A stretch of 25,357 bases of DNA from a virus, in IMG/VR virus record IMGVR_UViG_3300011116_000282, positions 1 through 25,357 of that record. One strand, given 5' to 3'. Under the pieces are notes generated by a model. It ran no database searches. It was given only the letters and a program-made list of their open reading frames with translations, and had not been told where the DNA came from. Shown here piece after piece: positions 5,400-14,532 of the stretch (positions are counted from its first letter, which is position 1; every line of letters begins with the position of its first letter). The position numbers were made by a program, and so were the translations under genes.

Positions 5400-7341
5400 G
5401 ACGATCAATTATCGTATCACAGCACAAGACAACGCATCGGCTGTATTTCAAAAACTGCAAGGCACGATGTCTGGTATGTCAGTCATTGGTGCAAACTTTG
5501 GCAGAATAATTGGAGCATTGGGAGTTGGCTTGTCGCTACAACAAGCCGCTTCCGCTATGAAAAATCTAATCGACAAAGCTGACAGCTTCAAAGATATCAG
5601 TCAAAAAACTGGTGTAGCTGTTGAAACATTATCTCAATTTTCACAAGTGGCAGAAAATTCAGGTACTAGTTTGGATTCTGTTGCAATCGGGTTAAAAAAA
5701 TTATCATCAAACATGGTTCAAGCCTCTGCTGGCAATCGGGAAATGCTTGCTATTTTTGATGCTTTGAATGTTTCGTTCACTGACTCGCAGGGCAATCTCC
5801 GAGACACTGGCGATGTTATGATGGACATTGGAGATCGTTTTACAACGATGGAAGATGGGGCATTAAAATCTGCAACTGCTGTTAAGTTATTTGGAAAAGC
5901 TGGTTCTGATCTTGTTCCAATGTTGAATGAAGGTTCTGAAGGAGTTCGTGAATTTTCAGCAGTAGTTGATACTGATTTAGCAAATTCTGCTGATAAGTTT
6001 AATGAGAATATGAAAAAGATGCAGAACAGCATTGAAAAAGGATTCAATGCGTCATTGAAAGCTATTCTGCCTCTAATAAACGATTTCATCGATGCCCAAA
6101 GTAAAATGCAATCATTTGATGAGATCGTAATATCTGGTGTTCAAAGTGCGGCAGTAAAACAAAATGAAGAATTGTTATCTAAAATCAATAGCACAACTCA
6201 AGATTTAGAAGCAGCACAAGCAAGGCTGGTCGCTGCAAATGACGATGTTTCAAAAATGATGATTGGAACATCTGTAACGATATTGAAAGATTTGCTTGCT
6301 GGTTATCAATCCCAGTTAGAGGCATTGGATCAACAAGTTAAAAATCTTGGTGCATCAGCAGAAGCGGCTGGAATACAAATAAATGTAAGCAAAAATGTTC
6401 CAATTAACCCCGGACGAGGAATAGTTAATCCTCCGATGGTAAATCCAAAAAAACTTGCAGCGGCAGTTGGTGGTGGAACTGGTGGAACAGATGAACTTAA
6501 GAAGTTTCTTGAAGATCAAAAGGCATCTATTGAGTTGTTGAAACTCGAAGGCCAACAAGCCTCAATGACTGCTCTGGATTATAAACTTTTAACTGACCAG
6601 CAAAAATTCAAATCAGAACTTGATAAACTGTTGATCGGCAAATCAGGTGAAAAGGTTGATGCTTTCAGAGCAGAGGCAATAGCACTTGAGCAAACAAAGC
6701 TTGAACTGATTAAAGCTAATGCAGTTTACAAGCAATCCATTGAAGGCGGCTTCATGGAAGGTCTTGCCAAAATTCGTGAAAAGGCAATGGATGTTGGCGG
6801 TCAGATTTCCGATGCAATGCAGAACGCTTTTTCAGGAATGGAAGATGCACTTGTCAGCTTTGTAATGACAGGCAAAGCAGATTTCAAATCGCTTGCTAAC
6901 TCGATCATCTCCGATCTGATCCGAATTCAAATCCGCTCAATGCTTGGTGGAATGTTTGGAGGTGGCGGCTTCAATCTTGGCTCATTGTTTGGCATGGGTG
7001 GTGGTGGGCAATTTTCATTCGGTGCTGGCGGTTACACAGGCATGGGGCCATTCATGGCTAAAGGTGGCCCAGTCTCCGCTAATAGGCAATACATCGTCGG
7101 TGAGAAAGGGCCAGAACTGTTCATGCCCGGCAGTAGTGGTTCTATCGTGCCTAACAATGCTCTAGGTGGTAACTCAGGTGGCGTGACTATCAATCAGACA
7201 ATCAATATCTCTACAGGCGTTCAGCAGACAGTTCGTGCTGAGATTCAGCAGTTGTTGCCGCAAATCTCGAATGCCGCTAAGAATGCAGTTGTGGATGCAA
7301 AACGTCGAGGCGGTTCGTTCGCAATGGCATTCGGAGGCTGA
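5383..7341 (+). CDS. Tail tape measure protein (lambda gpH-like)
   Basis: A 652-residue protein. The first 60 residues are soluble and lead to a hydrophobic stretch around 40-60; the middle (about 200-450) is mostly helical and coiled-coil. Residues about 455-525 (from GFMEGLAKIREKAMD through FVMTGKADFKSLANSI) match the lambda-type tape measure C-terminal domain, followed by a Gly-rich region (about 520-565) and a conserved IVGEKGPELFMP motif near 570-580. Tape measure proteins set tail length; 652 residues would suggest a tail of about 100 nm by the usual 1.5 angstrom per residue rule. The start overlaps the frameshifted chaperone end. Confidence 0.92.
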   Translation: MAVGNETINYRITAQDNASAVFQKLQGTMSGMSVIGANFGRIIGALGVGLSLQQAASAMKNLIDKADSFKDISQKTGVAVETLSQFSQVAENSGTSLDSVAIGLKKLSSNMVQASAGNREMLAIFDALNVSFTDSQGNLRDTGDVMMDIGDRFTTMEDGALKSATAVKLFGKAGSDLVPMLNEGSEGVREFSAVVDTDLANSADKFNENMKKMQNSIEKGFNASLKAILPLINDFIDAQSKMQSFDEIVISGVQSAAVKQNEELLSKINSTTQDLEAAQARLVAANDDVSKMMIGTSVTILKDLLAGYQSQLEALDQQVKNLGASAEAAGIQINVSKNVPINPGRGIVNPPMVNPKKLAAAVGGGTGGTDELKKFLEDQKASIELLKLEGQQASMTALDYKLLTDQQKFKSELDKLLIGKSGEKVDAFRAEAIALEQTKLELIKANAVYKQSIEGGFMEGLAKIREKAMDVGGQISDAMQNAFSGMEDALVSFVMTGKADFKSLANSIISDLIRIQIRSMLGGMFGGGGFNLGSLFGMGGGGQFSFGAGGYTGMGPFMAKGGPVSANRQYIVGEKGPELFMPGSSGSIVPNNALGGNSGGVTINQTINISTGVQQTVRAEIQQLLPQISNAAKNAVVDAKRRGGSFAMAFGG

Positions 7342-7344
7342 TCA

Positions 7345-7971
7345 ATGGCAATCTCTTATCCTCTGACATTTCCATCAACAGGCATCGCTCAGATTACAAT
7401 GACGGCTCGTAACTCGGTGGCAATTAGTAGTTCTCCGTTTACATTTCGGCAGCAAGTTCAGAAAAATGTCGGTTCAAGATGGGAAGCAACAATTACTCTG
7501 CCTCCGTTGTTGAGAGCCAATGCAGACGTATGGATAGCCTTCTTAATGTCTCTAGGCGGTCAGTACGGCACTTTCACAATGGGTGACCCACTGGCTGCTA
7601 CGCCAAGAGGATCGGCCTCTACAACGCCCGGCACTCCTCTAGTGAACGGAGCATCTCAATCTGGTGGCACGGTCGCTGTTGACGGACTGCCAGTCAGTGC
7701 AGCTAATTATTTGAGGGCTGGGGATTACATTCAGCTTGGATCGGGTGCGAGTTCCCAACTTTACAAAGTTCTGGAAGATGTAACTTCAAATGCAAGCGGT
7801 CAGGCAAACATTTCAATCTGGCCCGATCTTAGATCGTCACCAACAGATAATTCAACGGTTGTTGTTCAAAGTGCAGTTGGTGTTTTTAGATTGAGTTCAC
7901 CAGAAACAACATTCAACATCGATACTGCATCAGTCTACGGCATCTCCTTTGCAGCAGTAGAGGCGTTATGA
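7345..7971 (+). CDS. Distal tail-like minor tail protein
   Basis: A 208-residue beta-rich protein directly after the tape measure. It follows a pattern I recognise from many phage tails: a first half with SSPFTFRQQVQ and WEATITLPPL, then a helix ending FLMSLGGQYGTFTMGDP, then RAGDYIQLG, and near the end a WPDLRSSP and VGVFRLSS motif. Such proteins form the ring at the distal end of the tail, connecting tube and tip. It is 3 nt after the tape measure stop, and its own stop overlaps the next start as ATGA. Confidence 0.78.
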   Translation: MAISYPLTFPSTGIAQITMTARNSVAISSSPFTFRQQVQKNVGSRWEATITLPPLLRANADVWIAFLMSLGGQYGTFTMGDPLAATPRGSASTTPGTPLVNGASQSGGTVAVDGLPVSAANYLRAGDYIQLGSGASSQLYKVLEDVTSNASGQANISIWPDLRSSPTDNSTVVVQSAVGVFRLSSPETTFNIDTASVYGISFAAVEAL

Positions 7972-8594
7972 CTAGACCTATTTCAGCAGGGTTTGATAGC
8001 GTTCTTCAGGGAGATGTTGTTCGACCAATCATCCTTGTCGAATTGCTTTTTGATTCTGGTGCTGTCAGGCTTTGGAATGGTTTAACTGATCTTGTTTATT
8101 CAGGGAATACATACACAGGAGCAGGGACGCTATTAAGCATTTCAACAGTTGAAGATACTGCCGACATTTCTGCAAGAGGAATCACTATTTCTTTATCAGG
8201 AATTTCAGCTTCAATTATCTCTTTGGCTCTTGATGAAAAATATCAAAATCGAACAGCTAATGTTTATTTTGGAATCATTGGAGTGCCTGATCTTCTAAAA
8301 ACACAGGCAGGGGAATATATCGTTGATTTTGATCTGATAAATTTTGATGTTTCTTCCTCTGACCGAAATGAGTACATACCGATTTTCACTGGTCTTATGG
8401 ATCAAATGACGATTGCTGATTCTGGTGATACTTTGAACATTGGCTTAACGGTTGAATCCAGAATGATTGATCTGGAGCGACCAAGAGTTTGGCGGTACAC
8501 ATCCGAAGATCAAAAACGTGTTTATCCAAATGACAAGGGTTTTGATTATGTCAATGATCTCCAGACAAAAACAATTTTATGGGGCCGTAAATAA
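7968..8594 (+). CDS. Tail hub / tip assembly protein (minor tail protein)
   Basis: A 208-residue protein with ILVELLFDSGAVRLWNGLTD near the N-terminus, then YTGAGTLLSIS, and a C-terminal part containing VESRMIDLERPRVWRYTSED and the end KTILWGRK. This combination is seen in minor tail proteins located between the distal tail protein and the NlpC/P60-like protein, where lambda has gpL. It probably forms part of the tail hub. The coding sequence overlaps the next gene by about 47 nt. Confidence 0.72.
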   Translation: MTRPISAGFDSVLQGDVVRPIILVELLFDSGAVRLWNGLTDLVYSGNTYTGAGTLLSISTVEDTADISARGITISLSGISASIISLALDEKYQNRTANVYFGIIGVPDLLKTQAGEYIVDFDLINFDVSSSDRNEYIPIFTGLMDQMTIADSGDTLNIGLTVESRMIDLERPRVWRYTSEDQKRVYPNDKGFDYVNDLQTKTILWGRK

Positions 8595-9009
8595 ACTTCC
8601 AAATTGGGAAAGCAAATTGAATGATTATATCGACTCTTGCAGAAATAGGTCATTTCAATGGGGAAAGTTTGACTGCGTTCGTTTTGCTGATGGTGCTTTC
8701 GCTTCTCAATACGGCATGAATTTATTTCCTGATTTTGATTATGATGATTTTGAATCCTCATGTCTGGGAATGATGAAATATTGCAAAACAGTTAAAATAG
8801 AAAAAGCGGTTGATCAATTTTTAACACGCAAAGATATCCACTTACTGCAACGAGGTGATCTCGCATTGTTTAACCCGAAATTTTCATTTGGAGGTGATAG
8901 CGTTGGAGGCTCTCTAGGTGTATGTTGCGGAACTATGATTTCTGGTGTTGGACGGAACGGGTTAGAATTTATGCCAACTGGTGAAGCAATGATTGGCTGG
9001 AGCGTCTAA
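8548..9009 (+). CDS. Tail peptidase-like protein (DUF6950 / NlpC-P60-like)
   Basis: The start is set at ATG 8548 because AAGGG at 8535-8539 gives an 8-nt spacing; the result is 153 residues, in line with related small tail proteins. Residues 36-48 hold FQWGKFDCVRFAD, where Cys43 is in the place of the catalytic Cys of NlpC/P60-type tail proteins (lambda gpK position), and RGDLALF follows at mid-length. I see no clear catalytic His, so cell-wall hydrolysis is not assured. It overlaps both neighbours: 47 nt with the hub gene and TAATG with the tip gene. Confidence 0.72.
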   Translation: MSMISRQKQFYGAVNKLPNWESKLNDYIDSCRNRSFQWGKFDCVRFADGAFASQYGMNLFPDFDYDDFESSCLGMMKYCKTVKIEKAVDQFLTRKDIHLLQRGDLALFNPKFSFGGDSVGGSLGVCCGTMISGVGRNGLEFMPTGEAMIGWSV

Positions 9010-11978
9010 TGCCACAACTTGTCATTGCCGCAATCCCATTAATTTTCGGTGCTACCTCTTCTATTGGTATTTTTGCAAGTTCGTTTATCGGACAACTTGT
9101 TATTACGGCTGGTGTTGGCTTGGCGTCATCAATGCTTATGCCACAACCAAAAACACCTAAAAGCGGTCTAAGCGGTCGAGATGAAAACTTCCGTGATCCT
9201 TTAGCTGATCGACCTACTGTTTATGGGTCTGTCATGGTTGGTGGGCCAATTATTTATGCCCAAACTACACCGAGTACAGGTTCTACTAAAAACCGATATC
9301 TTCATATGATTGTGCCAGTTGCTGGGCATGAAATAACTGCGTTTGATGAAATTTATTTTGATGATGATTTACTGACCATTGATGGTTCAGGAGATGTTAC
9401 TGCTCCATCAAAATATGTTGGCTCTGCAAGAATTTTAACACATCTTGGCTCTGCTTCTCAGACAGCTGATGCTACTTTGATTTCTGAATCTGAAGGACAA
9501 TGGACAAGTGATCATAAATTAAGCGGTGTTGCATACATTTATGTTCGTTTGAAATTTGATCAAGACGCCTTTCCAAATGGTCGTCCAACAATTAAAGCAG
9601 TGATCAGAGGCAAGAAAATATATGATCCTAGAACATCAACAACTGCATATTCAAACAATGCTGCGTTGTGCGTTCTCGATTATCTGAAAGACTCAACATT
9701 TGGTTTTGGTGCTGAGAATACAGAAATCAATATGGATTCGTTTATTGCAGCGGCAAATATCTGCGATGAAAATGTGACTCTTGTAAGTTCAACAACTGAA
9801 AAACGATACGCACTAAACGGAACAGTCCCATCTGCCTCAACTCTGAGACAGGCTCTGCAAGATATGCTGACAGCCTCTGGAGGCATTGTTTATTATTCCT
9901 CTGGTCGATGGAATATGAAGGTCGCAGCTTATTCAACACCTACAGTTACGATTACAGACAATGACCTCAGAGGGCCGATATCGGTTACAACTAGGCATTC
10001 GCGGAGAGACAATTTTAACACGGTAAAGGGTGTGTTTGTCTCACCAGATGATAAGTGGCAAGCGACCGATTATCCTGCTGTAATCGGATCTACATTTGTG
10101 GCTGATGATAATGATATTTCAAGCACATTCGATCTGACATTGCCGTTCACAACATCATCGTCGATGGCCCAACGGATAGCCAAGATTGCTTTATACAAGC
10201 AAAGGCAACAGCAAACGATTGAATTGAAATGCTTATTGTCTGCCTTCAAGATTGAAGTCGGCGACACGATCATGCTGACAAATACTCGATATGGGTTCTC
10301 ATCAAAACCATTTGAGGTAGTGAATTATTCCTTAGCCGTAGAAGGCAGTTCAGACTCGCCATCACTTGGCGTTGATCTAATCCTGAGAGAAACCAGTTCG
10401 GCTGTTTACGACTGGAACGCTGAAGAACAAGCCATTGAACGTGATAATACAAATTTGCCTGATTATTCTGATGTGTCTCCACCGGGGGTTACATTATCTG
10501 ACGAACTAAGAACGGTGAATCAAGACGTTGTTACTGTCTTGCTTGTCGATCTAGTTTCGACAGATGAGTTTGCATCGGAATTTGACGTTCAATTTAAGAA
10601 AGCAACAGACACTAATTATACCTCGGCTGGTCGTTCAACGAGCAATCGGTTTGAGATTTTGAAAGTTGATGACGGCATTTCTTACAATGTTCAAGCAAGA
10701 GTAATTTCAGCTTTAGGTGTTCGATCTCCCTATGTAACAGCGACAAGACAAATCGTAGGTAAAACTGCCGACCCATCTGATGTAACGAATTTCAATATCA
10801 ATATTAATGGTCAATACGCTTCATTGAGTTGGACTCCAATAACTGATCTTGATTTGTCTCATTATGTAATCAGGCATTCAACATCAACATCAGGTGCAAC
10901 ATTCTCAAATGCAGTTGATATTGTTGATAAAGTATCACGACCAGCATCGACAGCCACTGTCCCTGCTTTGACAGGAACTTATTTCATTAAAGCAGTAGAC
11001 AAACTTGGCAACAACTCAGTCAACGCTGCATCAATTTTAGTTCCTGTTGGATTTGTTGGTGATCTTAATGTTGTTTCTACGATAACTGAAAGTCCAACAT
11101 TTTCAGGAACAAAATCTAATACAGTCGTTGTTGGCTCTGGCTTGAGAATTTCACAAGCTGCAACGTATTCTCAATCTGGAACCACAGTAACAGTTACTGC
11201 TACCGATCACGGAATCCCAGATGCAACTGCTATTTATGCTGATATTCAAACTGGAACTGCTATAGATGGCACTTATACAATTACGGTTATTAATGCCAAT
11301 TCGTTTACTTACACGGCAGCAACATCATTAACGACTTCAGGTAATGTAAATATCTCAAAAATTGCTGGAACATACACATTCGCAACAACACTAGGAGCAA
11401 GTTATGATCTAGGTGCTGTTTACACATCTCGTTGTTATTATTCGATTACTTTATCTCGCGTTGAATTTGGATCATTATTTGATAGTGCTTCGGGACTATT
11501 TGATGCAAGAGAAGGTCTGTTTGATGGCACTGGTGATTTCAATGATGTCAATGCTTACATGGAAATCAGAACAACGAACACTGATCCGAATGCCTCACCA
11601 ACTTGGAGTGGTTGGCAAAAATTCATCAATGGCGATTACACAGCAAGAGCATTTCAATTCAGGGTTCAAATGGAATCACTTGGTTATAATATCACACCTG
11701 AAATAACAGGATTGAGCGTTGTGATTGATATGCCTGATCGTATTCTTTCTGGAAAAGATTTGGTGAGCGGTGCTGCGGCATATACGGTAACTTTCACTCC
11801 TGCTTATAAATCTCTTGAAGGCGTTGTTGTTCTTCCGCAAAATATGGCAACAGGCGATTATTATGCTATAACGTCAAAATCAGCTTCAGGGTTTACAGTC
11901 ACGTTCAAGAACTCTGGAGGGACTAATATAAGCAGAACATTTGATTATGTTGCTCGCGGCTATGGAAAGGTAGTGTAA
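9009..11978 (+). CDS. Tail tip / host specificity protein (gpJ-like)
   Basis: A 989-residue protein, the largest in the window. Residues 1-45 are hydrophobic and Gly-rich. Residues about 50-240 resemble the conserved J N-terminal part (RDPLADRPTVYG; the NNAALCVLDYLKDSTFGFG segment near 216-236). Residues about 500-680 look like fibronectin type III modules, and the last part (about 830-989) is a beta-sandwich region with WSGWQKFINGD near 866. J-type proteins form the tail tip and contact the host receptor. It lies at the expected position and is coupled to both neighbours by one-base overlaps. Confidence 0.88.
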   Translation: MPQLVIAAIPLIFGATSSIGIFASSFIGQLVITAGVGLASSMLMPQPKTPKSGLSGRDENFRDPLADRPTVYGSVMVGGPIIYAQTTPSTGSTKNRYLHMIVPVAGHEITAFDEIYFDDDLLTIDGSGDVTAPSKYVGSARILTHLGSASQTADATLISESEGQWTSDHKLSGVAYIYVRLKFDQDAFPNGRPTIKAVIRGKKIYDPRTSTTAYSNNAALCVLDYLKDSTFGFGAENTEINMDSFIAAANICDENVTLVSSTTEKRYALNGTVPSASTLRQALQDMLTASGGIVYYSSGRWNMKVAAYSTPTVTITDNDLRGPISVTTRHSRRDNFNTVKGVFVSPDDKWQATDYPAVIGSTFVADDNDISSTFDLTLPFTTSSSMAQRIAKIALYKQRQQQTIELKCLLSAFKIEVGDTIMLTNTRYGFSSKPFEVVNYSLAVEGSSDSPSLGVDLILRETSSAVYDWNAEEQAIERDNTNLPDYSDVSPPGVTLSDELRTVNQDVVTVLLVDLVSTDEFASEFDVQFKKATDTNYTSAGRSTSNRFEILKVDDGISYNVQARVISALGVRSPYVTATRQIVGKTADPSDVTNFNININGQYASLSWTPITDLDLSHYVIRHSTSTSGATFSNAVDIVDKVSRPASTATVPALTGTYFIKAVDKLGNNSVNAASILVPVGFVGDLNVVSTITESPTFSGTKSNTVVVGSGLRISQAATYSQSGTTVTVTATDHGIPDATAIYADIQTGTAIDGTYTITVINANSFTYTAATSLTTSGNVNISKIAGTYTFATTLGASYDLGAVYTSRCYYSITLSRVEFGSLFDSASGLFDAREGLFDGTGDFNDVNAYMEIRTTNTDPNASPTWSGWQKFINGDYTARAFQFRVQMESLGYNITPEITGLSVVIDMPDRILSGKDLVSGAAAYTVTFTPAYKSLEGVVVLPQNMATGDYYAITSKSASGFTVTFKNSGGTNISRTFDYVARGYGKVV

Positions 11979-13162
11979 TGGCACAGCACGATTTTACGAT
12001 TGATAATCAAACATTTCCAGCAACTCGATCAGATATCAATTCTGCTTTGCAAGCACTTGCTTCACTTTCATCTGGAGCATCTGCACCATCGACAACATTT
12101 GCTTATCAGTTATGGGTTAATACGACAGCCGATCCAAATATTCTCAATATCAGAAATTCTGCAAACAATGCTTGGATTAAGATCGGTGAAGTAAATCAAG
12201 GATCGGCGGCGTTTATATTAACTGCATACGCTATTTTGCAATCTGGTTCTGCCGCATCTCCTTCTCATTCATTTGATGTTGATCGCGATACAGGAATGTA
12301 TCGTGCAGCGGCAAATATCATTGGATTTGCTACAAATGGAACAGAGCGATTTAGAATTGGTGATTCTGGTCAATTAGGTATTGGTGGAGCAACATACGGT
12401 ACTTCTGGTCAAGTATTGACATCAGGTGGTGCGTCTGCGGCTCCTTCTTGGGCCACTCCAACAACTGCGGGGCGTCTGTTACGCGCACCACAAGTTATTA
12501 CATCAGGCACTTCATACACGACACCAGCAGGCTGCACATTAATTATGGTAACGGCATTCGGCGGTGGGGGCGGTGGGGGTGGCGGCAGCAGGGGTAGCAC
12601 TGGGACACAAACAAACGGCGGTGGCGGCGGTGGTTGTGGAGCACATTTTCAGGTCAATATAACTGTTAGTCCAAGCACAGCATACACTATCTCAGTCGGA
12701 GCGGGTGGTGCTGGAGGAATAGGAAGAACTGGTTCTAATGGAGCAGGAACCGCTGGAGGTGACGGTGGCAACACATCTATAATTGTAGGTGCGGTAACTT
12801 ATTCTGCTGGGCAAGGCACAGGAGGAGGTGGTGGGCCTAATAGTAGTACAGGGTCAACTTCAGGTGTAGGTGGATTAGCAACCCCAAGAGCGTCATTATT
12901 AATGTTTGGCGATGGATTGCCTGTTAGTGCTGATACTAGGGCAGGTGACACGCCAAGTGGTCAAAATGGGTATACGATGAGATACGGATTTTATGACAAT
13001 GTTGGTGGTGATGGTGGTGCTGTTACTGCTGTCGGTGCTGTTGGAATTGGATATTCATGCGGTGGTGGTGGCGGTGGTAGTGCTGTTTCAAATAACCTCA
13101 ATGGGTACGATGGTGCTGCTGGCAACGCTGGTGTCTTAATAATTACGGAGTATGCATTATGA
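11978..13162 (+). CDS. Tail fibre with glycine-rich receptor-binding domain
   Basis: A 394-residue fibre. The N-terminus (MAQHDFTIDNQTFPATRSDI, then a QLWVNTT stretch and NNAWIKIGE) is a virion-attachment module I associate with uncultured aquatic phages. Residues about 100-125 carry the repeat-type DVDRDTGMYRAAANIIGFAT motif. From about 165 on there is a Gly-rich domain that opens with LIMVTAFGGGGGGGGG and has further runs of up to six Gly. Such domains resemble glycine-rich phage adhesins, where polyglycine II helices pack into a sandwich with variable loops that bind receptors. It probably determines host range. The G-rich DNA at about 12558-12640 is low complexity. Confidence 0.85.
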   Translation: MAQHDFTIDNQTFPATRSDINSALQALASLSSGASAPSTTFAYQLWVNTTADPNILNIRNSANNAWIKIGEVNQGSAAFILTAYAILQSGSAASPSHSFDVDRDTGMYRAAANIIGFATNGTERFRIGDSGQLGIGGATYGTSGQVLTSGGASAAPSWATPTTAGRLLRAPQVITSGTSYTTPAGCTLIMVTAFGGGGGGGGGSRGSTGTQTNGGGGGGCGAHFQVNITVSPSTAYTISVGAGGAGGIGRTGSNGAGTAGGDGGNTSIIVGAVTYSAGQGTGGGGGPNSSTGSTSGVGGLATPRASLLMFGDGLPVSADTRAGDTPSGQNGYTMRYGFYDNVGGDGGAVTAVGAVGIGYSCGGGGGGSAVSNNLNGYDGAAGNAGVLIITEYAL

Positions 13163-13362
13163 AATGTGCTGTAGTGTCTTTATCTGACAACGCTGTCATT
13201 AATGTAATTCTTGCTGACCCATCTATTGACCCTGCGTATGAAGGAACAAGATTGGTAGGTATAGACGATGATTTACCAGTTAGGATGGGTTGGATATACG
13301 ACCCTGCAACAGGGCAGTTCACAGACCCTAATCCACCAGAAGATACTGAGGTGACGCCATGA
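13159..13362 (+). CDS. Small fibre-associated protein, 67 aa
   Basis: A 67-residue acidic protein with an N-terminal strand pair (CAVVSLSDNAVINVILADPS), VGIDDDLPVRMGW and the C-terminal IYDPATGQFTDP. The G-W-x-Y-D-x-x-x-G-x-F-x-x-P ending is common in small phage proteins next to tail fibres, including fibre assembly proteins. It overlaps both neighbours (ATGA at each junction), so it is translated as part of the fibre block. A role as chaperone or accessory of one of the flanking fibres is inference. Confidence 0.68.
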   Translation: MKCAVVSLSDNAVINVILADPSIDPAYEGTRLVGIDDDLPVRMGWIYDPATGQFTDPNPPEDTEVTP

Positions 13363-14474
13363 CAGATAAAAAGATTTCAGAATTAACTGCTATTGATGGT
13401 GTAGATACAGCGGCTGGTGATTTGTTTTTGATTGTTGATGTTTCAGCAAATCAAACAAAAAAAATTACTCGTCAAGAGATGAACAACGCACTCGATCTTA
13501 ATACGATCTCAAATATCACTGTCACTGGTGGAACAATCAATGGAACAAGCGTTGGTGCAACAACACCATCAACAGGTGCGTTCACGACATTAAGTGCAAC
13601 AACACCGCTTGCCGCTTCTTCTGGTGGCACAGGCTTGAGTGCTTTAGGAACAGGAATAGCAACATTTTTAGGAACGCCAAGTTCTGCAAATTTAGCTGCT
13701 GCGGTTACAAATGAGACTGGAAGCGGATCACTAGTCTTTGCAACTTCGCCAACGCTTGTTACGCCTATACTTGGAACTCCTGCAAGCGGAGTTTTGACTA
13801 ATGCTACAGGATTACCAATAAGTACAGGTGTAAGTGGTCTTGGAACAGGCGTAGCAACTTTCCTTGCAACTCCAAGTTCAGCTAATTTTGCTGCGGTGTT
13901 AACAGATGAAACTGGAACAGGATCAGTTGTTTTAGCAACATCTCCAACTCTTGTAACTCCTGTTCTAGGAACTCCTGCAAGCGGAGTTTTGACTAATGCT
14001 ACAGGATTGCCATTGACGACTGGAGTCACTGGTACTCTTCCTGTGGCGAATGGTGGGACTGGCGTTACAACATCCACTGGAACAGGATCAACTGTTTTAT
14101 CTGCATCTCCTGCATTCACAGGAGTTCCAACATCAACGCATTTTTATAACAACGCTACTCAAACAGCTACCAACACAGCAACTTTGACAGCGGCTCAAAT
14201 TACAGGCCCGTTCTTGCTTGGCACTCCTACAGCGACAGCATCCTATACATTGCCGTTGGCTTCTGCGGTTGAAACTGCTCTTGGAACTCCAGCAAACGAA
14301 ACTGGTTGGGATTTTGTTGTTTTCACAACTGCGGCATTTGCAATCACATTGCTGACCAATACGGGGTGGACTCTAGTTGGCTCAATGGCAACAGGTGCGA
14401 CAGCAAACAGCTTTGCTCGGTTCAGATGCCGGAAGACAGGAGCAGCGGCTTATTCGATCTATCGCGTAAGTTAA
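13359..14474 (+). CDS. Tail fibre protein with internal repeats
   Basis: A 371-residue Gly/Thr/Ser/Ala-rich fibre. The N-terminal KISELTAIDGVDTAAGDLFL and VDVSANQTKKIT form a widespread attachment motif of phage fibres. Residues about 90-225 contain two 65-residue repeat units (ATFL-TPSSAN, then SPTLVTP, then GTPASGVLTNATGLP in each), and a ANGGTG motif follows. The C-terminus (about 285-371) is a compact domain with ETGWDFVVFTTAAFAITLL, probably the tip. The units are nearly identical in one 41-bp DNA segment, which makes recombination or copy-number change possible. It may bind the host or a second receptor beside the glycine-rich fibre. Confidence 0.82.
   Translation: MTDKKISELTAIDGVDTAAGDLFLIVDVSANQTKKITRQEMNNALDLNTISNITVTGGTINGTSVGATTPSTGAFTTLSATTPLAASSGGTGLSALGTGIATFLGTPSSANLAAAVTNETGSGSLVFATSPTLVTPILGTPASGVLTNATGLPISTGVSGLGTGVATFLATPSSANFAAVLTDETGTGSVVLATSPTLVTPVLGTPASGVLTNATGLPLTTGVTGTLPVANGGTGVTTSTGTGSTVLSASPAFTGVPTSTHFYNNATQTATNTATLTAAQITGPFLLGTPTATASYTLPLASAVETALGTPANETGWDFVVFTTAAFAITLLTNTGWTLVGSMATGATANSFARFRCRKTGAAAYSIYRVS
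13773..13813 (+). repeat. Perfect 41-bp direct repeat, copy 1
   Basis: The 41 bases at 13773-13813 recur exactly at 13968-14008, 195 bp (65 codons) apart, inside the repeat units of the fibre gene. Each copy contains the inverted repeat AACTCC-7-GGAGTT. Confidence 0.9.
13968..14008 (+). repeat. Perfect 41-bp direct repeat, copy 2
   Basis: Second copy of the repeat at 13773-13813. Sequence around the two copies has diverged more, so this block has been homogenised recently or is held constant by selection. Confidence 0.9.
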
Positions 14475-14532
14475 TTCTGTCTTTTGACGATCATCTTTTC
14501 GGTGTACAAGTGCATTGAGAAGAGGATCACCA

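Noticed and set aside
5692-5700. A-rich run in the tape measure gene as a second slippery site
   Set aside because: TTA AAA AAA TTA can slip, but no stimulatory stem is visible and the shifted frames show no coding extension of interest.
13773-14008. Repeats as a CRISPR array
   Set aside because: Only two copies, inside an open fibre frame, spaced by a whole number of codons.
13472-14119. Long leftward frame (215 codons) opposite the fibre gene
   Set aside because: Its Val/Pro/Ala repeats mirror the Thr/Gly/Ala repeats of the fibre on the other strand; it is a by-product of repetitive coding DNA.
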